Notes under the pieces: generated by a model | What the model was told of the DNA's origin: nothing | The model's database searches: none | Seen by the model: the letters and a program-made list of their open reading frames with translations, nothing else | From: Rhizophagus clarus | Taxonomy: Eukaryota; Glomeromycota; Glomeromycetes; Glomerales; Glomeraceae | Reading direction: 5' to 3' | Length of the DNA: 64,000 nt | Assembly: GCA_015698045.1 (NCBI GenBank) | Contig: BLAL01000356.1 | Span: forward strand, 2,170,001-2,234,000 | Shown: piece after piece, positions 41,835 through 55,259 of the stretch | How positions within the stretch are numbered: the first letter of the stretch is position 1 | How the letters are laid out: the number at the start of each line of letters is the position of its first letter | Translations under genes and position numbers: made by a program

Positions 41835-43816
41835 ATTTATTTTTCACCCGGGTGATTTCTCACCCCTATCACGTGTAAATATTTCAATTGGCTAATATAA
41901 TTTTACAATTACATCATATCGACCAGTTATTTGTTTACATCCGTTTCTCTTTTTCAGTTAGCTTTTGGCCTCACGTCAAAGGTTTGATATTTCCATTTTT
42001 CTCATTTTCGCTTCTTTTTTTACTTCCTAATTTCTTTCTCTTTTCCTTCTTAGACCTTTATTAAGTTTTTCTGGTTTCGCGTCAAAGGTACATTATTTTT
42101 TTTTGTTTCTAATCTTTTTGTTTCGTTTTCTAACTTTATTTCATTCCTTCTTCCCTTTTATTTTTATAGGGTTTGGCTTCTTTTTTTTAGATTTCGGCTG
42201 CTCCTGGCTTTCTCTTTTTTTTTAGGTTTGTCAAAACTCTTTGAGAGAGAAGGTGGGTACTCGGCTTTATTTTTTTTTGTTGTATTCTCTTGTTCTTATG
42301 TTCATTACCATTACTAACAACAGTCTTTTGTTTTTTTTTCTTTTTTCGTCTTCATTTCATTTTTGATTTTGATACTCTTTCGTTTTTATTCCCTTTCCCT
42401 TTCGTTTTTCACTTTCTTATTCTCTTTTCCTTTCCTTTTTTCCCCTCATTTTCATTTTCGTTTTCCCTCCTATCTGTTTCTTTTGTTTTTCTCATTTTGT
42501 TTCTTTTTTCTTCTCTTTCTCCTTCCATTTTTCCATCCGTTTTCCTTCCCTTTTCCTTTCGCCTTCTTTTTTGTCCTCTTTACCTTTCGTCTTTCCTTTG
42601 CGACATGTTTTTTTAGGTTTTCTGGAACTTTTCAAAAATGGGTGGGTATTCCGCTTTCATTCCCTTTTTTTTACTATATCTCTTTATCTTCGTTACTAAA
42701 AATTTTTTTCTTCCGTCTTTTCGTATTCGTTTTATTTTTGATTTTGTTCCCTTCCCTCTTTCATTTTCCCTTTCATTTTTCCTTTTTCATTCCCTTTCCT
42801 TTTTCCTTCCATTTTATTTTCATTTTCGTTTCTTTCTCCTATTTTCATTTTCATCCTCCACTCTCTGTTTCTTTCGTTTTCCCTTTTTGTTTTCTTTTTT
42901 CCTTCCATATTTTCCATCTGTTTTCCTTCTCTTTCCTTTCATCTTCTGTTTTTGTCTTCTTTACCTTTCGTTTTCCTTTTTGTCGTCATTTTATATTACA
43001 AAATTATAATGGTGATTTTATTATTTTGTGACATGTTTTTTTAGGTTTTCTGGATCTTTTCAAAATAGGTGGGTATTCCGTTTCATTCTTTTTTTTTTAC
43101 TGTATTCTTTTATCTTCATTACTAACAAAATTTTTACTTTCATCTTTTCTTTTTGTTTCATTTTTGATTTTGTTTCCTTCCACCTTTCTTTCATTTTATT
43201 TTTATTTTCATTTCGTTTTCCTCTTTATTTCCTTTATTTTCTTCTTTTTTGATTGTTTTTCCTTTTATTTTAATTTTCGATCCTTCTCTTTTCATTTTTC
43301 CTTTATGTTAATTTTTTTTCTCTTTACCCTTTCATTTTTCCTTCCATTTCTGTTCTCCTTCCCTTTGTTTTAATTTTGTTCTCTTTTGTTTCTTTGTTCC
43401 CCTTCCCTTCATTTTTTCTCCTTTCATCAAACATATTGTTATTTTGCTTCCTTTTGGTCTTGTCTTATTTTCTGTTTATTTTGTTTTTGTTCATTACTTT
43501 TCACATTTTGTCATTATTGTTTGGTTTCGCATCATTATCACTAGTTAGATTAAAGATAAAAGTTTAGCTTTAAATACAGTAAACTTAAGTTTTAGTTTTG
43601 AATAATGTATTTTACTCTTCTATTCAATAAACTTTGAAGGAATAAATACACAAATATTTTGTAACATAAAATTTTTTAACAGCAAATTTTTTATATTTTA
43701 CATGAGAATAAATTTTAAGTTAAAAAAATTAGCCAATCAAAAATTAGCTAATCAAAAATATTTATCACGTGATAGGGGTGAGCAATATCAGATCTCACCC
43801 AGGGTGAGGAATAAAT
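41835..43816. mobile_element. ~2-kb TIR element with polypyrimidine interior
   Basis: The imperfect inverted ends both contain CACCC...CTCACCCCTATCACGTG (left 41,845-41,875; right 43,766-43,806). The interior from ~41,940 to 43,560 is almost entirely C/T on the plus strand, built from worn repeats including three copies of TTTTAGGTTTTCTGGA-type sequence ~420 bp apart (42,220, 42,612, 43,040). No transposase is present. Phe/Ser-rich ORFs here are a by-product of base bias. Confidence 0.65.
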
Positions 43817-45926
43817 TCACCTTTAAAAATATTATAAATTGTTGATTTTTTAAAGTTTGTACAAAATCTGTCTGAATAACCAATATTAGAAACTTAAAAA
43901 AACTTACTTTTCTCATAAAATTACATATATTTCTATTGTCAAAACTACATTTTCATTCCTACTTTTAAAAGAATCTTGAAAAAAGTGCGTTTTTTAAATA
44001 AACTTCATGTATATGTAAGAAAAAAATTTTAATAGTAAAAATAAATAACCAATTTAAGAAACTGTTAGAGCACATAATAATCTATTAAATTACTTTATTT
44101 AGTATAACACAGCATATTAAAGTTAACGGTCAATTATAAAATGAAGTAATCTAATTAAGGTTATACAAATTTTTATTAATATGTAAATGATTTACATTCG
44201 ACATCTTCCTTGACTGATATTATATAATTATTAGGCATGTAGTATTCAATATAGAGGTCAATGTGGAATGATTGGCTGTTATTGTGCCATGCAGTGACAC
44301 ATGACAACAATCATGAAATATTGACTGAAATATTGAATAACGAAATGCCTAATAATAGTTATATCCCTGGTAGCCTTAATGATCATGATAAATTGGATAC
44401 CACATCAACGTTAAAGCAAATTTGGAATTATTTAATAATTGCTCTATTCATCTTTCATCTAATTTTTTAATGTAATTATAAAGTAAAAACTGTGATCTCT
44501 ACAATACGTAATGCATATTATCGGCAATAAATGATATCTGGCAATAAATGATGTCACATGTCAAATATGAGTAAAATAATTGGCATCATGATCCTATGGG
44601 ATACCAGATATATATATATATAAATATAAAATATATATATTAAAAAAACTAAAATTCTATAAATGCAAATAATTATTTATTACAATTTTTATTATTCAAA
44701 AATTAAGCAAAATTTATTAATTATTAAAAAAATAAGGTAGACAAAATTATTTGTAATAAATCTTTTTAATACTACTAGTAATATATCTTTTTTCATTTGT
44801 ATCTTAAATATGTATAAATATTTAAATATTTGTAAAATTGTTAGAATTATACTTAAAAAATACAATTTGAACATAGCTAATAAAAATATAATTCAATATT
44901 ATTTTCATATGTAAAATTAATGATCTATATTTTAGTTACAAAAAGACTTTTTATATAAATAAATATGTAATCATAATATTCATCAAATTACTATTATTTT
45001 ATTAATATTACTAATAATTTAAGAAGTATTATTTGATCACATTTTTTGTCTACTAAATCACAATATTTATTATTACTATTTATTTTTAGGCATCATTATA
45101 TAATTACTTTAATACTATTTTTTAAGTTAATTTATAAAAGCTTTTAATATATAATAACTTATTTTTATAAATATTTTTTTATAAAACTTGTATTTTAGTT
45201 TTATCTTTAACATATTCTAATGCAATTTTAAATGATCAAAAAAATCTTACCTAAATAATATTTTTATCAAAATAGCTAAGTATTATTTCTAGAATTCTTA
45301 AAATATTCAGTTTATAATCATTTTACAAAGGAGTTTTATTCAATAGATATAATTAATATAAATTAGAAATTACTATATATTATTAAATAAGTAAATCTAT
45401 AAATATTTAAATGTTTTTGAATTTTAAAGTTTCTTTTGTATATATCAAAATACCTTTAAATATCAGAAATTTAAATAATTATAATTGATAATTTTCTTAG
45501 TATTAAAAAAATTAAGAAATCTAGTATAAAGCAAATTTATGATATTTTAAATATTATTCAATTTTAAAGATTTAATTAGTTTTATAAATATAGCATAATT
45601 GAAAATTTTTATTTCAATTATTTATTTTGAATATTCTTCACTAATTACATCAACTAATACTTGTTTATACAGATTCATAAGACTAGTATATCTATTAAAA
45701 ATAAATGAAAATTTAGAATTCATATAATTAATATTAATCTAATTTACAAAACATATCATTTTATTAATCATTTATAATCTAATTATTAATTTTTGTCACA
45801 ATCATTTACAAAAACTTTAAAAATAACTTCTACTTATTTTTTAATAAAATTCAAATTTGCAAATATATTATTAATATTAAATGGTAATAAAAATTGATTT
45901 GATTGATTTAAATCTAATATATATAG
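43817..45926. other. AT-rich intergenic DNA with one imperfect hairpin
   Basis: No gene. At 44,229-44,254 and 44,328-44,354 a ~26-bp sequence (ATTATTAGGCAT...TATTCAATAT) is repeated inverted with about four mismatches around a 75-bp loop, a small foldback element. A 69-codon ORF crosses it and is not convincing. Confidence 0.5.
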
Positions 45927-45928
45927 TA

Positions 45929-46951
45929 ATATATGGGCAGACTCACAGCAAAAGGTACGGCTGAAACAATTATATGATTTTAAGAAAATTGCAATTTTAA
46001 TTATGTAATCAATTTTGAAGATCATTATTTGTTATATTATTATTAAAGATTTTTGAAATTAGTTTTTTATGAACTAGGATAAAATTTTGCAAGGAATTCA
46101 ATAAAAGTATTAGTTTTTTTCTAGCAAGAATAGATTATTCATTAAATATAATAAAAGAAAAATATAAAATTATAAATTATTATATTTTTTTATTAAGGGT
46201 AGAGGGATCGACATGGCTGATCATATGGCTAAAAAAAAAATCATTTTTTTTTTTATTTCGCTACAAGGAAAACTCACTCAATATTTTATGAAAAACTGTT
46301 TAAAAGTATTCTTTAGAAAGCTAGAGTTTCTGTCTTTCAAATAAACTTTAGTAAGGTATAATACAAATAAGGCTTATAACGAAATATTACACTATGAAGT
46401 CGTCATTAAGTTGCGAATCTCCTATGGTAAGTTGCGAATCATCTAGAGAACATATCTTCAAATTAACTTTAAACTTATGAAACCTTACAAGTTAATAGTA
46501 TAATAAAAAAGAATATTTATGTCAAAAAATCATTGTGCATTTACTTATTCAAATAAAATTTTTTATTAATACCATTTTATTTTTTTATTATTAGTCATAT
46601 TTGATTTTAAAAGTCTAAATATATTCAAAAAGACTAATAGCAAATGGTTAAACACTTTAATAAATAAATGAAGCACATGTTTATACTCTTTTTAAATGTG
46701 TATTTAACAAAATTCATATGGTAGTTTGCGAGAAATCATAAATTTTGCTCGTTTTGGGTCACGTGATGATCTACATTTTTTAGTCTAAAATCATATATAT
46801 GTTGTGGCGTAGATACACTCTACCCTTAATACATTATAAATAAAAAAACAATTTTTCTGAAAAATCAGATAAATTAATACATAATTATTTATAAATTTAA
46901 AAAAAAAATTTTGGCCGAACCTCACCTTTTGCTATAAGCCCGCCCATATAT
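45929..46951. mobile_element. MITE with TA target duplication (mariner-like ends)
   Basis: The ends ATATATGGGC... and ...GCCCATATAT are inverted, flanked by TA on both sides, and extend inward with matches around AGCAAAAGGT. No coding region. A second, smaller element sits inside it. Confidence 0.7.
46193..46829. mobile_element. Nested MITE with TTAA borders
   Basis: AAGGGTAGAG and CTCTACCCTT face each other at the ends and both adjoin TTAA (46,193-46,196; 46,826-46,829), the target of piggyBac-type elements. It has no transposase. It lies within the TA-flanked MITE and is therefore younger. Confidence 0.65.
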
Positions 46952-47944
46952 TATTTGCAAAATTGGTTTAACTAGAATTCTGAAAAATTAAAATTTTAAT
47001 ATAACTTTATACATTTAATTTTAATATAAAATTAGTATATACTAAATTTAATTCTTAAAAACTAAATTTTAAAAATTTAAAACTGTTACTAACTTATATT
47101 AAATAATAAATAATAATATTTTTTATTTTATTTTATTGTTTTTACTTATTTTTTTTTTATTTCTAATTATATTTAATTATTTAATTTTAATATTTTAAAA
47201 ATTTAAAACTAATATATATTTTTTATAATTATTAATATTTATTAATTACTATTATTAATATAAAAAAAAAATTAAAGTTTAATTTATTATAAAATAAATT
47301 GAAGTAATAACATATATTACTAGCTAATATTTTTTTATTATAGATGCTTATCTTTTACTTCCCAGGTAAGATATTTTGATCACATGCAACTAATCATATT
47401 TTTTAAAAATTGTATAATCTAAGATTTTTGCTTACTCTTCTATCTCTTTAAAATATTAGTTAATTTTTATATAATAATTATTATTTAATAAATTAAAATT
47501 AGATTAATATATACATAATACTAATTTTAAATTTTTTAAAAGTATTAATATATTATAAATTATAATACTCTTTTATATATAATATTCCTTCTCTTTTACT
47601 TAAAAAAAAATTTTATTTTCTATTAAATTTATTATTTAATGAATTTAATTTTACTTAAATATTATATAAAAATAATTTTTTATTAATAATAAATATTTAA
47701 GTTACTTATATAATGATATAAAATTAATTTTTAAAAATTTGTAAGATATCTAAAGTACTATAATTTGTAATATATGGTAGTTGAAATTATATTTTTATTA
47801 TTTTATATTATTTTTTTAAATAAAAAAGCACTTACTTTTTATTAATTAAAATAAAATACTAATTAGTAATTTTACTTTATTAATCTTAATATTTTTAAAA
47901 ATATATATATATAAATTAAAAAATTTTTTTTAATAATATTTAAA
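46952..47944. other. AT-rich spacer
   Basis: About 1 kb of nearly pure A/T with no open frame or recognisable element. Confidence 0.5.
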
Positions 47945-49052
47945 AGAAAATTTCTATTTGTACATAGTGTGTCCATAAAAAAATAAAATTTTATTTTTAT
48001 TTTAGATTTTATTAACTAGTTTTATAATAAAAAATAAGTTACATTACAAAAAATTGCATAATATTAATTGTATTGTTAATGTCATAAGCTGTAATATAAA
48101 TGCAATATATAAGAAAAATACACATTGAAAAAATTAAGTGGAGTGAAAAAAAGGAAAGATAAATGAAAAGGTATGAAAATAATTAAATAGGAAGTAAAAG
48201 GAAAAAAATGTGAAGGATAGTGAAAAGGAACGAAAAAATGAAGAAATAATAAAATGAATGAAAAAACAAAAAAAAATGAAAAAGAACAAATGAAGAGGAA
48301 TAAAAAAAGTAAAAGAAACGAAAAGAAATTAAGGAAATGAAAAAAAGGGGTAATGAAAAGAAATAAAAGAAACGAATGATTATAAGAAAGAACTAAACAA
48401 AATTAAAGAAAATGAAGGAAGCAAAGGAAAATGAAAGAAATGAAAAAAGCAATTAAAGAACCAAAGATCAATGAAATGAAATAATAAAAGATCATGGAAG
48501 AATCACGAAAGAAATAAAAGAAAAAGTAAAAAAATGAAAAAAAAATGAAAGAAACAACAAAATGGATAAAGGAAAGTAAGAGAAATAAAGGGAAAATAAT
48601 ACAAGAAAGGTCAGAACGTCCACTCATAGAAAAAAGGAAAAGAAAATCAATTAATATCATTTTAACAAAAATAAATAATGAGAAAGAGACGAAAAAAACT
48701 TACTTGAATATTTACTGAGATAGTATACGTCTAAAAAAAAAAGATAAAAAGGTTAGTAAAAAATAAAAGAATGAATGAAAAAAACAAAAAAAGTGAAACT
48801 TACCTTGAATTTTCACTAAAATAGAATTAAAAACAACCACATCTAAAAAAAAGAACGAACAAGTTAATAAAGTCAAAGAAAAGGAGAATAAAAGAAAAAA
48901 ATTATCTATTACCTTCCTGAAACTAAAAAAGTATATGCCTAAAAAATCTAAAAAGAAATGAAAAAAATAAATAAACTATTTTATACCATATAAATTATAT
49001 TATTAAATCACGTGTACCATGTTCAGACACACTATATAAACTAAGAAATTTT
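47945..49052. mobile_element. ~1.1-kb TIR element with polypurine interior
   Basis: AGAAAATTTCT...ATAGTGTGTC at the left (about 47,946-47,973) is repeated inverted at the right (GACACACTAT...AGAAATTTTCT, about 49,026-49,052). The interior 48,110-48,900 is strikingly purine-rich on the plus strand (GAAA/GGAAA words). It parallels the pyrimidine-rich element at 41,835, on the opposite strand. No transposase. Confidence 0.6.
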
Positions 49053-52000
49053 CTATTTAAAATCAAATTATTTAAATATAAATTTATAAAAATTTTTTAA
49101 AAATATAAAAAGAATTCAATTATAAAAAAACATTTTTAATAAAGTTTACTTTATATTCTATTTTCTTTCTCTTTTATTTTCATTTTAAATTAATATTAAT
49201 TTTATTAAAATTATAATTTTAAAATTAAATAAATTTTAAAAAAACTTTATTAAGTTTAAAAATTCTTTTTTTTTAACTAGATTTTTTTTAATTTGTTTTT
49301 TTTTAATCTTATTTATTTTTTTTAAATTTTATTTTAATTTTATTATTAGTTTTATTTAAATTTTATCTATTTTTTTATTTTTAAAATTTGATTTTTTTTT
49401 AATTACTTTATTTTTATATGTATTTTCAATCTTATTTTCTTTATTTTTTTCTTTATTTTTACTTATTTTTTATTTTTATTTTATTATTATTTTTTTTTTT
49501 TTGTTTTTATTTATTTTTTTTATTTTATTTTTTAATTATTTTTACTATTAATTTTTTAGCTTTATTTAATAATTAATACCATTTAAAATTTATTTTGTTT
49601 TTTTTTATTTTTATAAAAAATAAAATTAGTCAATATAATTAATATAAAATGTAAAATTTTTATTTAAAAAAAGTTAATAAAACTTATTTAATAATTATAA
49701 TAAATTATATTTATTATTTAAACTTTTTTAAAATAATTTTATTATTAGTTTAAAAATTAAAAAAAATAATAATATAAATAAAAAAAAATAAATAAAAAAA
49801 AAGAAAATACAAGTATTTTATATACTATATATATTATGCATTTTATTTTTAATAATAAATAGAATTAAAACAAAAAAACAAAAAAAAACAAGTATTATTT
49901 AAATATATTTATCATTTCTTTCTTTTTTTTTTATTAATAATAATTTACTTTAACTTAACTTTGAATTCTTAAATTTACATCCAATAATTATAGAAATAAA
50001 AAATAATTCTTTTATTATAATCAATCATTTTATTATCAGAGGGATATTTACAATTTCTTTTTCAAAATACATACAGTATAATGTTAAAAAATTTTAAATA
50101 ATTTAAAATATAATTATAATTTTAAAAATAGATATAAGAATTAAATTATATTCAAAAATAACTGTAATTTATAGGATATGCTCTATTTGAATTATTAGCA
50201 TTCAAGGCCAAAATAAATGTGTAATATTATGACATGTATTTTATGTCTTTAATATTATTTTTAGCATATTTGTGTTGTTACATTATTTTGTAATTAAATA
50301 ATCCGGAACTTTTCCTTTCACAATATTCTTATAAAATTACATACAGAATATAATATGTATAACTTGCGTTAAATCATTTAAATGATTTCTTAACAGTATA
50401 TGTATTAATTAATATTTTGCATTTGTTGGGGGGTTACTATGGGTCTTATGTAATATTTAACAAAGTATTTTTTTGCAGCATTATATAAGGCGTTTCTGGT
50501 ACAATTGCTTACTTAAAAGAATGGGTGTAAATTGGTGTAAATTACTATAATTACTATGAATTTTTTTCCCTACCTTACGTTACAAGTTTTACATTACAAG
50601 TTTTACGTACATATGTTGACGAAGTTACCACGCCCCTGCGATTGAAAGTTTCTAATTTTAGACTTTAATTCTTTACAATACAATATTATCAGATTATCAT
50701 TCTTCAGGAGATTTTTTTATATTTTTTTTTTTTTTTTGTATTTATTATGTGTGATTAAGCAATAAATGGGAAATTGACGCCAATAAAAAAAATTTTTTTC
50801 ATGCAAAAGAATTTCATTGTTCTCATAAAACCCAAATATTGTCAACTCTTTATTAATAGTGACATCAATTTTCATTTTTCAACCAAATTTGTGCAACTAA
50901 AGCCAAAGTTTCGGATATTTTGAATTTTTAGTTTAACCAAAAAATTGGAAAAAAAAAATTGTTTTTTTTGTTTAATAAAATACCTTTTAAGTCTGCACGG
51001 ACTTTATTTACAATCAACAACAAACAATAATGAAGTAATTTAGCCGGGTCAAACAAAACGCCGAGTTGTGACAATAATAATAAAAAAACTGAAACGCCTT
51101 GATTGTAACTTTATAAAAGCTTACGATTAGCAGATTATCTTTAGGAAATTAAAAATAAAAAACAAAAAAATTTGTAATTGATAATAACTTTCAAAAATGC
51201 AAGGTAAAAAAAAAAAAATATTTTTTTTTTTTTTCGCTGTTGTTTCTTTGTTATGCGTCAAAGTTTTGTTATAATGATGATTTGTTCAATAAACACAAAA
51301 TTGGGTTATGGAGTACAGTCTCTTTGTTTTTTACATTGCGCCATGTGTGTACGCGCATGCGCCAATCCATCAGAATCTTTACCGGTCCGGTGAACAAATG
51401 ACAAAGAAATGCATCAAATTCCAATTATGTATTAATTTATAATATGACAACTAATAATGAGGAATTCATAATAACTATAATAACTGAAAATGGTAAAAAT
51501 ATTATTTTTTTTCCGTGGTTTTAAGTGTTCGAAAAGAATGTCGGTTGTATTGATCGAAAAATCATGTGATCTCTCAGTGGCTAGTAAAGTAATACGCGTT
51601 TTTTTTTCACATTTTAATTTTAAAAATAAAACAGTTTTTAAATAAACAAAATAATATTAAATTTTAAATTATTTTATTTAGGTGCCATTCAACCAATTTT
51701 TTGTTTTTTTTTTTTATTGCCAATTCATTAGAATTTACGAACCTTTTTTTTTGTCGTGTAATTAATTTCTATAAATATTATCATCTTTTTTTTGATCGGA
51801 GTTTACTACATTTGTATTCGTAATTTAATTAATACTTTTGTTTGTGGTGTTTAAACCTTTTTTTTTTCTTGCACATGTCTATATAAAGAAGAGAGATATA
51901 CAAAGGTTTGAAATCTTTTTTTAAATTAATAATTGTCTATGATATTATATGGTAACGAAAGAAATTTTTCTATGATAATTTTTTTTTTTTTTTTTTTTTT

Positions 52001-52901
52001 CCTCTTTATTAGGATGCTTATTTTAAAGAGTACGAGGAATCATTATATGATTAAGATGATTAGCGAAATTTAAAACGACGAAATTATTTTCTGCCATCAA
52101 ACCAGTATCAATATGTACGCGAAATTGCGTATATTTATTTACCCTTATAGGCAAATACTTTTAAATATTGCATTTGTCGAACTTAAAAGAAACGACCTTA
52201 TATTCAAGCATCCTCAAAGAGAAAAACAAAAAAAAAAAAAAAGAAAGAAAAAAAAATTCCGATCGACCAATGGAAAAAAAACGATATGGAATTAAAAAAA
52301 AAAAAAAATCTCATCGAAAAATAACGTATTAATGATTTTGTTTTTAAATAATATGAAAAAAAAGAGAAAAAACGCGGGAAATTTGTCATGAAAGGGATTT
52401 TTGGTTCTTTTTTTTTTTTTTTTTTTTTTTAAGCATATAATCTCTTTTTTGATGTATGATTTTACATGTGGAATATCTTACAAATGGGAGGGGGTTATAT
52501 AAATATATATATAAATGTATCGGCGTAATATAAAAAAGGGATATGCAATAAATTATTAATCATAGAAAATTTTGAGCTTATATAAAATTTAAATTAAATA
52601 TTAAAACTAATTCGGGAGGGTAATATAAATAATATTTTTTTGATTTTAAAAATTAAATCCCTTTTCCGACCTGGCCTTTCTATATAAAATAATGTAATAA
52701 TATAATAGAAAAAATAAAAACGAAGAATGAAAATGTTCGAAATTTTTTTGATGCTTTGATTTTTTTTTTTTAAAAAAAAAAAAATTTCCATATCGTCCCA
52801 GCAATATGGAATTAAAGAAAAACGAATTTTTTTTCTTTTCGTGAAATATGTATTTTTATTTTTTAGTAATTAAATTCGTGAAAGGTTTGTTGATATTTTT
52901 T
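49053..52901. other. AT-rich intergenic DNA between element cluster and host genes
   Basis: No gene supported. 49,260-49,620 is T-rich simple sequence. A GC-richer patch with GCGCATGCGC lies near 51,350-51,365. From about 51,500 to 52,900 there are many T or A runs, and part of this is probably the 3' region of the zinc-finger gene. Confidence 0.5.
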
Positions 52902-54170
52902 TTAAGCCATTCTCAAAGTGGAAGCAAAATATAAATCACGTTCGTTAGGTAATGACAATGGTGCTTCAACAGGGGAAGGATAACCAAACTTATTGTAAGG
53001 ATCATTTTTGTTTTCCTTAATGACTGGTTTAAAAGCGGTAATACGGGTGCTAGACGTTAAACTGGATTCCATTGGTTGTTGCATGTATATACAATTAAAA
53101 GCTGGAAGTACATATCCTCCTGTTGCATTGTGATGTTGGTAATGATAATCCGTATGAGGCTTATAACAATCAGTAGGAGTTGGAGGACTTGGAGGTCCGT
53201 AGACACTCATTTGGGAATTGCAACCATTGGAAATTGTAATTTCGGATGAATTCGGTTGTTTACGTGGTTCAAAAGCTCTAAATACGTCAATAATAACGAT
53301 GATCCAATCAAAAAGTTGGAGAAAAAAATCACAGTTTCAAGGATAATATGCGGTGTTACCAAAAACAATGGCAAAAAGAATAATAAGAGAGAAAAAAAAA
53401 AAAAATAAGTTACAAACATATTCATTCGTTGAAAAAATTATTCAAAAATTATTCATTCAAGAATAAATATTACATACGTATTATACTCCTTCCAATGGGG
53501 ATCATGAGACCTTTGATGTCTAGTAAGAGTAGTACGTCTTGTAAAAGTTTTTCCACATCCTGAATGTGAACAAACATAGGGCCTTTTCCCGGTATGAGTT
53601 CTTCTATGTCTAGCCAATGATGAAGACTAAAGTTTGAAGGATTTATTTAATGAAATGTAAAATAAATTAATGAATGTAATATATAATATTTATTTTATAT
53701 ATTTATATGTTTATATATATATATAATAATATATATATATATACTGTACAGTGTATATATATATATATATATAATAATAATAATATAATATTATATAAGT
53801 ATTATAAGTATTATTATTTAAAACTTACGTCACTAAATGACTTGCTACAATTTGGGTATTCACAGATGTGAGGTCGTTCACCAGTGTGGGTTCGGTAATG
53901 AACTGTTAAAGCAGAACGTTGTATAAATTGTTTACCACAACCTTGCCATTCACATCGATAAGGACGTTCTCCGGTATGGATTCGTCGATGTCGAGCAAGG
54001 TCGGACCTTCGTGAAAAGGCTTTTCCACAAGCAGTCCAAGAACATTCATATGGACGGTCATTGTCTACGATCGGTTCCGAATCAGTATTTGATTCGCTCG
54101 TGATGCTTGGAGTTGGACTGGTGGGTCCACGAAATTCATCATTTGTATTGAGAAGAGTCTTGATATCCAT
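52902..54170 (-). CDS. C2H2 zinc-finger protein with four tandem fingers, three exons
   Basis: Exons 53,829-54,170, 53,478-53,626 and 52,902-53,277 join in frame to 288 aa. After a Ser/Thr/Pro-rich acidic start, four fingers of the C-x4-C-x12-H-x3-H type occupy residues ~48-165, with canonical H-T-G-E-R-P or H-T-G-K-R-P linkers; intron 1 splits finger three. The C-terminal 120 residues are Pro/Asn/Tyr-rich with P-P-S-P-P-T-P, a likely activation or interaction region. It is a sequence-specific DNA-binding regulator; I cannot name the orthologue. The ATG at 54,170 (M-D-I-K-T-L-L) is preferred to the one at 54,257, whose extra residues come from T-rich leader DNA. Confidence 0.88.
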
Positions 54171-55225
54171 GAAGAAGGTTTTTGGTATTGAATGTTCGTG
54201 CAATTGAATGATTTTTTTTTTTATCTTGTTTAATAAAAAAAAAAAAAAACAAACCAAACGTAAAATCGGATTTAAAAATTCCTTGTGTATGAAAGGTTAA
54301 TAGTATCGATTATTGGATGTTATAGAAATTTTTAGGGAAGAGTGAATGAAATATGATAGAATAATCAGAGGAAAATCTTTTTTTCGTTAAAAAAAAGGAA
54401 AGGTATTAAAGTGAGATTATTTTTTTTTTTTTTTAAAATGAAAAAGGGAGGAAAAAAAAATTAAAACCAACGTGTCGTCTACAAATATATGCAAAAGTTT
54501 AAAGAAACAATAATGAAAAAAGAACGTCAACGATGAACAATCAAAGTTACAAAATTAAAAAATATAGATGTGGATGTATGATGGTTAAGAGTAAAGGAAC
54601 TTTGAGGTTGACGTTACTGTTTAGCACACACAAGTAGCGATGAACGAGAGAGAACTGAACAGCAAAATCAGACGAAGAAAGAGTCATAAAAAAAAATTAT
54701 TTCAGGGATTTATATATCAAAAAAAATTTTTTTTTTTGAAATTTTTTTTTTTTTTGTTTATAGGAAAAACTGTTTTTTTTGTGGAGCAAATAAGTTGTCG
54801 TAAACAGGTAATTTGCAGAAAAGGGTTGGGTTTTAAGAAACGTGGAACGGTAAAAATTCTTGGTTTTAAATTAAGTCTTCCGGAATAATATAATATAAGC
54901 AAGTAAAATTACCTTTTTATTCTATTTTATTTATTTATTTTTCATTTATTTATTTTACTTTATTTATATATTTATACATAACACACATATATAATATGAT
55001 ATAATATAAATAAATTCTCAATATTATAATAATTGTTAACTTTCGACTATCCATCCTATTTATAGTATTATTTTTTTTTTTTTTCTTCTTTCTTTTTAAA
55101 TTATTTATTTATATAGAATAATATAATATGCAAGAAAAAAAAAAAAATTTAAAATATATACATACATATATGTATATATATTATATTATATACTGTATAT
55201 ACTATATATTAAATATTAAATATTA

Positions 55226-55259
<34 letters not shown>

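Noticed and set aside
42290-43567. Several long overlapping Phe/Ser/Leu-rich open frames
   Set aside because: They arise from the polypyrimidine tract; all three frames are open, there are no domains and no start or splice signals.
52113-52791. Short ORFs near the zinc-finger gene
   Set aside because: Lys/Phe-rich translations of A/T homopolymers with no splice links or conserved motifs.
54640-54888. 82-aa ORF upstream of the zinc-finger gene
   Set aside because: The frame runs through poly-A/T tracts; only its last third looks mixed in composition, and no domain or intron supports it.
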